Positions 7,127 through 10,852 of a DNA stretch of 10,852 bases are shown one piece after another; the stretch's first letter is position 1, and each line of letters starts with the position of its first letter. The notes beneath the pieces are model-generated. The model saw nothing but the letters and a program-made list of their open reading frames with translations. It did not search any database and had not been told where the DNA came from. The position numbers and the translations under genes were made by a program. The DNA lies in assembly GCA_005884255.1 (NCBI GenBank), contig VBDL01000104.1, forward strand, positions 1 through 10,852, written 5' to 3'. Origin of the DNA: Betaproteobacteria bacterium. Lineage in GTDB: Bacteria > Pseudomonadota > Gammaproteobacteria > Burkholderiales > Burkholderiaceae_C.

Positions 7127-7212
7127 CGTGGGACCCGGGCAAACCGCGTGCCAGGTATGGGAATGCGACTTGCTCTGTATCACCTATAACCATCACATCA
7201 CCGGAGACCGCA
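7127..7212. promoter_or_regulatory. Divergent intergenic control region
   Basis: This 86-bp gap separates the divergently read ABC fusion gene and the glycosyltransferase gene, so promoters for both must lie here or within the gene ends. Its right half is visibly AT-richer than its surroundings. On the plus strand a TATAAC (7185-7190) resembles a -10 element, but no matching -35 is present at the right distance. The pentamer ATCAC occurs three times (7180-7184, 7191-7195, 7196-7200), which could be a regulator site or chance. No factor can be assigned. Confidence 0.4.
7203..7206 (+). promoter_or_regulatory. Ribosome binding site supporting a TTG start
   Basis: GGAG lies 6 nt upstream of the TTG at 7213. 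It is the reason for choosing this non-ATG start: the family's conserved N terminus (MRIALVAPLFE) begins exactly there. Confidence 0.75.
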
Positions 7213-8253
7213 TTGCGCATCGCCCTGGTCGCCCCGCTCTTCGAGAGCGTGCCGCCGCAGGCTTATGGCGGCACGGAGCGCGTGGTGTCCTACCTGGCCG
7301 AGGCGCTGGTCGAGATGGGCCACGACGTCACGCTGTATGCCAGCGGCGATTCGGTGACCACCGCGCGGCTGGTGCCGGTGTGCGAGCGCAGCCTGCGGCT
7401 CGATCCGCGGCGGCCCGACTGGATGGTCTGGCACACGATGATGCTCGACCGCGTGTTCGCCGCCGCCTCGAGCTACGACGTGATCCACCTGCACGTGGAC
7501 ACGCTGCATTTCCCGCTGGCGCGGCGCTGCCCGCGCCCTTGCCTGACCACCCTGCATGGCCGGCTGGACCTGCCCGACCTGCCGCCGCTGTACCGCCACT
7601 TCCCGGAGCAGCCGCTGGTGTCGATTTCACAGAGCCAGCGCGTGCCGCTGCCCGACGCGAACTGGCGCGCCACCGTGCCCCATGGGCTGCCGCGCCAGCT
7701 CTACCGCTTCCATGAGCAGGCCCAGGACTACTTCGCCTTCGTCGGTCGCGCGTCGCCGGAAAAGCGCGCGGACCGCGCGATCGACATCGCCATCGGCTGC
7801 GGCACGCCCTTGCGCATTGCGGCCAAGGTCGACGAGGCCGACCGTGCTTATTTCGAGCAGGTGATCCGCCCGCGGCTGGATCACCCGCTGGTGAAGTTCG
7901 TCGGCGAGATCGCGGAGCGCGAGAAGAACGAGCTCATCGGCGGCGCCAAGGCGCTGCTGTTCCCGATCGACTGGCCCGAGCCTTTCGGGCTGGTGATGAT
8001 CGAGGCCTTCGCCTGCGGCACACCGGTGATCAGCTTTCCCGGCGGGTCGGTGCCCGAGGTGCTGGAGCACGGCGTCACCGGCTTCATGGTCCACGACATC
8101 CAGGAGGCGGTGGCCGCAGCACGGCGCATCCACGAGATCGACCGCCGCCGCTGCCGCGCCGAGTTCGAGCAGCGCTTCACGTCCGACCTGATGGCCCAGC
8201 GCTATCTCGACGTGTACGTAGGGTTGTCCGATGGCGTTTTGAAGGCCGCCTAA
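7213..8253 (+). CDS. Family 4 glycosyltransferase (GT-B fold)
   Basis: A 346-aa cytoplasmic or membrane-associated retaining glycosyltransferase that would move a sugar from a nucleotide donor to an unidentified acceptor. The N-terminal Rossmann half starts RIALVAPLFE and has the glycine loop YGGTERVV (18-25) and a His-rich HLHVDTLHF (92-100). The C-terminal half has the donor-site FVGRASPEKR (176-185), in which this family usually has an Arg and a Lys, and the EX7E motif EPFGLVMIE (256-264), followed by ACGTPVISFPGGSVPEVLEHGVTGF. There is no signal peptide or membrane helix. It starts at TTG with a good GGAG site. A debranching-type glucosidase gene follows 36 bp later on the same strand, suggesting a shared role in alpha-glucan or other oligosaccharide metabolism. 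Acceptor and sugar cannot be read from the sequence. Confidence 0.92.
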   Translation: MRIALVAPLFESVPPQAYGGTERVVSYLAEALVEMGHDVTLYASGDSVTTARLVPVCERSLRLDPRRPDWMVWHTMMLDRVFAAASSYDVIHLHVDTLHFPLARRCPRPCLTTLHGRLDLPDLPPLYRHFPEQPLVSISQSQRVPLPDANWRATVPHGLPRQLYRFHEQAQDYFAFVGRASPEKRADRAIDIAIGCGTPLRIAAKVDEADRAYFEQVIRPRLDHPLVKFVGEIAEREKNELIGGAKALLFPIDWPEPFGLVMIEAFACGTPVISFPGGSVPEVLEHGVTGFMVHDIQEAVAAARRIHEIDRRRCRAEFEQRFTSDLMAQRYLDVYVGLSDGVLKAA

Positions 8254-8278
8254 CATCGTCGGACCACGTCACAACGAC

Positions 8279-8283
8279 GGAGG
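8279..8283 (+). promoter_or_regulatory. Strong ribosome binding site before the GTG start at 8290
   Basis: GGAGG sits 6 nt upstream of the GTG at 8290. It fixes the start of the debranching-type gene, whose predicted N terminus then reads MPDTIKIGDKWYV. Confidence 0.85.
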
Positions 8284-8289
8284 CTCACC

Positions 8290-10399
8290 GTGCCCGATAC
8301 CATCAAGATCGGTGACAAGTGGTACGTCGCCGTCACCGAGGCGCGCATCGATGATGATCCGCAGGTGCTCAAGCACGGCGAGACCTTCGTGATGTTCGAT
8401 CGCTTCGGCGACCTGCAGGCGCTCGGTTCCAGCGACCAGGGCCTGTACCACGAGGACACGCGCTATCTGTCGCAGCAGCTGCTGCTGATCGACGGCGTGC
8501 GCCCGATGTACCTGAGCTCGAGCCCGAAGGACGACAACAGCCTGCTGATCATCGAGCTGATGAACCCCGACCTGCGCGCCGCCGACGGGCAGACCGTGCG
8601 CGTGGCCAAGGGCTCGCTGCACATCTTCCGCTCCAAGCTGCTGTGGCAGGCCTCGTGTTACGAGCACATCCGCGTCACCAACCATGGCCGCGAGGCGGTG
8701 AGCGCGACGCTGCGCTTGAGTTTCGATGCCGATTTCGTCGACCTGTTCGAGGTGCGCGGCATGATCCGCGAGCGCCGCGGCGAGCGCGGGCCCGACGTGG
8801 TGGGGGCCAACGAGGTGCTGCTGCCCTACCGCGGGCTGGATGCCCGCGATCGGCGCACGCGCGTGCAGTTCGAGCCCGCCCCGACGCGGCTGAGCGCGCG
8901 GCTGGCCGAGTTCGACCTGCGCCTCGATCCCGAGCAGGAGGTGCACCTGTACTGCACCGTGTGCTGCGAGCCCGACGCCGAGCGAGGGCCGTGCACCGTG
9001 CGCTACGAGGACGCCATGCGCCGCAACAACAGCGAGCGCCATGCGGCGATGCACCAGCTGTGCCGCCTCGAAACATCGAACCCGCTGGTCAACCTGTGGA
9101 TCGAGCGCTCGCTGTCCGATCTCGCGATGCTCACCACCGACTTGAGTACCGGCCCCTATCCGTACGCCGGCGTGCCGTGGTACGCCACCACCTTCGGGCG
9201 CGACGGCATCCTCACTGCGCTCGAGTTCCTGTGGATCGACCCGACGCTGGCGCGCGGCGTGCTCGGCTTCCTCGCCGCCACGCAGGCCACCGAGGAGAAC
9301 GCGCAGCGCGATGCCGAGCCGGGCAAGATCCTGCACGAGGCGCGCAAGTGCGAGATGGCGCGCACCGGCGAGATACCTTTCGAGCGCTATTACGGCACCG
9401 TCGATGCGACGCCGCTGTTCGTCGCGCTGGCCGGCGCGTACGTGGATCGACCGCCACGGCGACTTCGACGGCGACGGCTTCGTCGAATACCGCCGGCGCA
9501 GCAACGAAGGCCTGGTACAGCAGGGCTGGAAGGACTCGCAGGACTCGGTGTTCCATGCCGACGGGCGCCTGGCCGAGCCACCGATCGCGTTGTGCGAGGT
9601 GCAGGGCTACGTCTACGAGGCGCGGCGCGCGGCCGCGCTGCTGGCGCGCGCGCTGGGCGACACGGTGCTCGCGGTCGGCCTCACCGAGCAGGCGCACGAG
9701 CTGCAGGAGCGCTTCGAGCACGCCTTCTGGTGCGAGGAGATCGGCTGCTATGCGCTGGCGCTCGATGGCGACAAGCAGCCCTGCCGCGTGCCCACCTCCA
9801 ACGCCGGCCACACGCTGTGGTGCGGCATCGCTTCACCGGCGCACGCGGCCCGCGTCGCCGAGTCGCTGCTGGGCAGCGACTTCTACAGCGGCTGGGGCAT
9901 TCGCACCGTTCCCTGCAAGCGCGCGCGCTACAACCCGATGTCGTACCACAACGGGTCGATCTGGCCGCACGACAACGCGCTGATCGCCGGCGGCATGGCG
10001 CGCTATGGCCACACCGGCGAGGCGTTGCGCGTGTTCGGCGGGCTGTTCGATGCGAGCCTGTATTTCGACCAGCACCGCATGCCCGAGCTCTTCTGCGGCT
10101 TCCCGCGGCGCTCCGGCGAAGGGCCGACGCGCTACCCGGTGGCGTGTTCGCCGCAAGCCTGGGCCGCGGCCGCGGTGTTCGCGATGCTGCAGGCCTGCCT
10201 CGGTCTGGAGGTGCGCGCCGAATCGCCCGAGGTGCGCTTCAACGCGCCAAGGCTGCCGGAATTCATCCAATGGATGCGGGTGCACAAACTGTCGGTCGGC
10301 GACCGGCATGTGGACCTGCTGCTGCAGCGCTATCGCAACAACGTGGGCATCGATGTAACGGACAAACACGGAGACATCGACGTGGTGGTGGCAATCTAG
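8290..10399 (+). pseudogene. Glycogen-debranching-type amylo-alpha-1,6-glucosidase, interrupted by a deletion and frameshift
   Basis: The intact family hydrolyses alpha-glucosidic branch points. The first frame (8290 to about 9444, about 384 codons) has the GDE N-terminal domain (FDRFGDLQALGSSDQGLYHEDTR near residues 36-58, written here only to locate it; DNSLLIIELMNPDL near 79-92) and the start of the (alpha/alpha)6 catalytic barrel (TTFGRDGI at 300-307, ILHEARKCEMA at 347-357, RYYGTVDATPLFVALAGAY). The remaining conserved sequence is in the next frame from about 9443 to the TAG at 10399: WIDRHGDFDGDGFVEY, NQGWKD-like QQGWKDSQDS, ADGRLAEPPIALCEVQGY and NGSIWPHDNALIAGG. Relatives have about 20 residues (a turn like RTGD and a helix with LWP) between AGAY and WIDR; these are absent. 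So a deletion of roughly 60-70 bp, not a multiple of three, is likely. Both halves otherwise look well conserved, so the event is recent or an assembly error. Confidence 0.85.
9442..9445 (+). other. Deletion/frameshift junction in the debranching gene
   Basis: Up to TAC (9439-9441) the first frame encodes the conserved LAGAY; from TGG (9443-9445) the second frame encodes the conserved WIDRHGD. The shared bases GTGG are the join. The expected intervening helix is missing. No slippery heptamer is present, which argues against programmed frameshifting. Confidence 0.8.
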
Positions 10400-10403
10400 C
10401 GAG

Positions 10404-10852
10404 ATGCCAAAACCACTGAAGATCACGTTGATCGTGGTCGGCGCGCTCGTCGCGCTGCTCGCCGTCGCCGGCGCCATCATCGCCGCCACCTTCGACCCGA
10501 ACACCTACAAGCCGCTGATCATCGAGCGCGTGCAAAAGGACAAGCAGCGCACGCTGGCGATTCCCGGCGCCATCAAGCTGAGTTTCTTTCCCAAGCTCGG
10601 CGTCGAGCTCGGTGCGGTGTCGCTGTCGGAGCATGCGAGCGCGGCGCCGTTCGCGTCGGTGCAGTCGGCACGCGTGTCGCTGGCGCTGCTGCCGCTGCTG
10701 CGCAAGCAGGTGATCGTCGATCGCGTGAAGGTCGATGGGCTGCGCGCGACGCTCAAGCGCACGAAGGATGGCAAGACCAACATCGACGATCTGCTCGGGC
10801 CCTCGCAGCCGAAGGACGAGAGCGCCGCACAGCCAAGCGAGGCGGCGCAGTT
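10404..10852 (+). CDS. AsmA-family protein, N-terminal part (continues beyond the window)
   Basis: The first 149 codons of an AsmA-like protein, a family of inner-membrane-anchored proteins with large periplasmic domains linked to outer-membrane lipid and protein homeostasis. Residues 7-29 are one hydrophobic membrane anchor (ITLIVVGALVALLAVAGAI). It is followed by FDPNTYKP, then the family-typical GAIKLSFFPKLGVELGAVSL (about 55-74) and a KTNIDDLLG segment (about 124-132) leading into a Ser/Ala/Glu-rich linker. The ATG is 4 bp after the TAG of the debranching gene with only a weak GCGAG upstream, so it is likely co-transcribed and perhaps translationally coupled. The 3' end lies outside the window, so overall length and subfamily cannot be judged. 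Confidence 0.85.
   Translation, partial: MPKPLKITLIVVGALVALLAVAGAIIAATFDPNTYKPLIIERVQKDKQRTLAIPGAIKLSFFPKLGVELGAVSLSEHASAAPFASVQSARVSLALLPLLRKQVIVDRVKVDGLRATLKRTKDGKTNIDDLLGPSQPKDESAAQPSEAAQ

Noticed and set aside
7127..7183. GTG start at 7183 for the ABC fusion, adding 19 residues
   Set aside because: The added residues do not look like an exporter N terminus and would consume most of the divergent promoter region; the ATG at 7126 fits better.
9430..9460. Programmed +1 frameshift in the debranching gene
   Set aside because: There is no slippery motif or stimulatory structure, and conserved residues are missing at the junction, which points to a deletion.
8269..9504. A 411-codon minus-strand open frame opposite the debranching gene
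   Set aside because: It is antisense to conserved coding sequence and shows no family motifs.

Overview
The window is about 10.9 kb of very GC-rich bacterial DNA. Genes are packed tightly, with 1-4 bp overlaps. Gene content and codon use suggest a betaproteobacterium, most likely Burkholderiales of the Rubrivivax/Leptothrix/Methylibium kind. That placement is an inference from style and gene families, not from a marker gene. I see no rRNA, tRNA, CRISPR array, transposase or IS end.

Left block (1-3233, minus strand): a molybdate uptake operon read in the order modAB, modC, modE. The periplasmic molybdate-binding protein ModA and the membrane permease ModB are one continuous polypeptide (468 aa). 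This is followed by the ATPase ModC and the molybdate-responsive repressor ModE, each joined by an ATGA stop/start overlap. A 24-bp imperfect palindrome resembling a ModE operator (3268-3291) lies 34 bp upstream of modAB. The likely logic is that molybdate-loaded ModE shuts off its own operon.

Centre (3282-7126, minus strand): two translationally coupled genes. The upstream one encodes an unusual 916-aa protein. It has a complete Atm1/HMT-type ABC exporter half (membrane domain plus ATPase), then a histidine-kinase-like ATPase module that has lost its phospho-accepting histidine region and its nucleotide-binding boxes, then an apparently intact response-regulator receiver domain. The downstream gene encodes a cytoplasmic Gfo/Idh/MocA oxidoreductase closely resembling Zymomonas glucose-fructose oxidoreductase. 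The ABC-kinase-receiver fusion is the most novel item in the window.

Right block (7213-10852, plus strand): transcribed divergently from the ABC fusion across an 86-bp gap (7127-7212). It holds a family 4 glycosyltransferase (TTG start), a glycogen-debranching-type glucosidase, and the start of an AsmA-family membrane protein, with gaps of 36 and 4 bp. The glucosidase gene is broken near 9442-9445: a conserved stretch of about 20 residues is missing and the reading frame changes. The original frame stays open for another ~975 bp, so the gene can be mistaken for an intact 709-aa protein with an arginine-rich tail.

Taken together, the right and central blocks suggest a carbohydrate-related locus (sugar oxidoreductase, glycosyltransferase, debranching enzyme) sharing a divergent control region with a possibly signal-modulated exporter. 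The mod operon is probably an independent unit. No gap longer than 300 bp lacks a gene.
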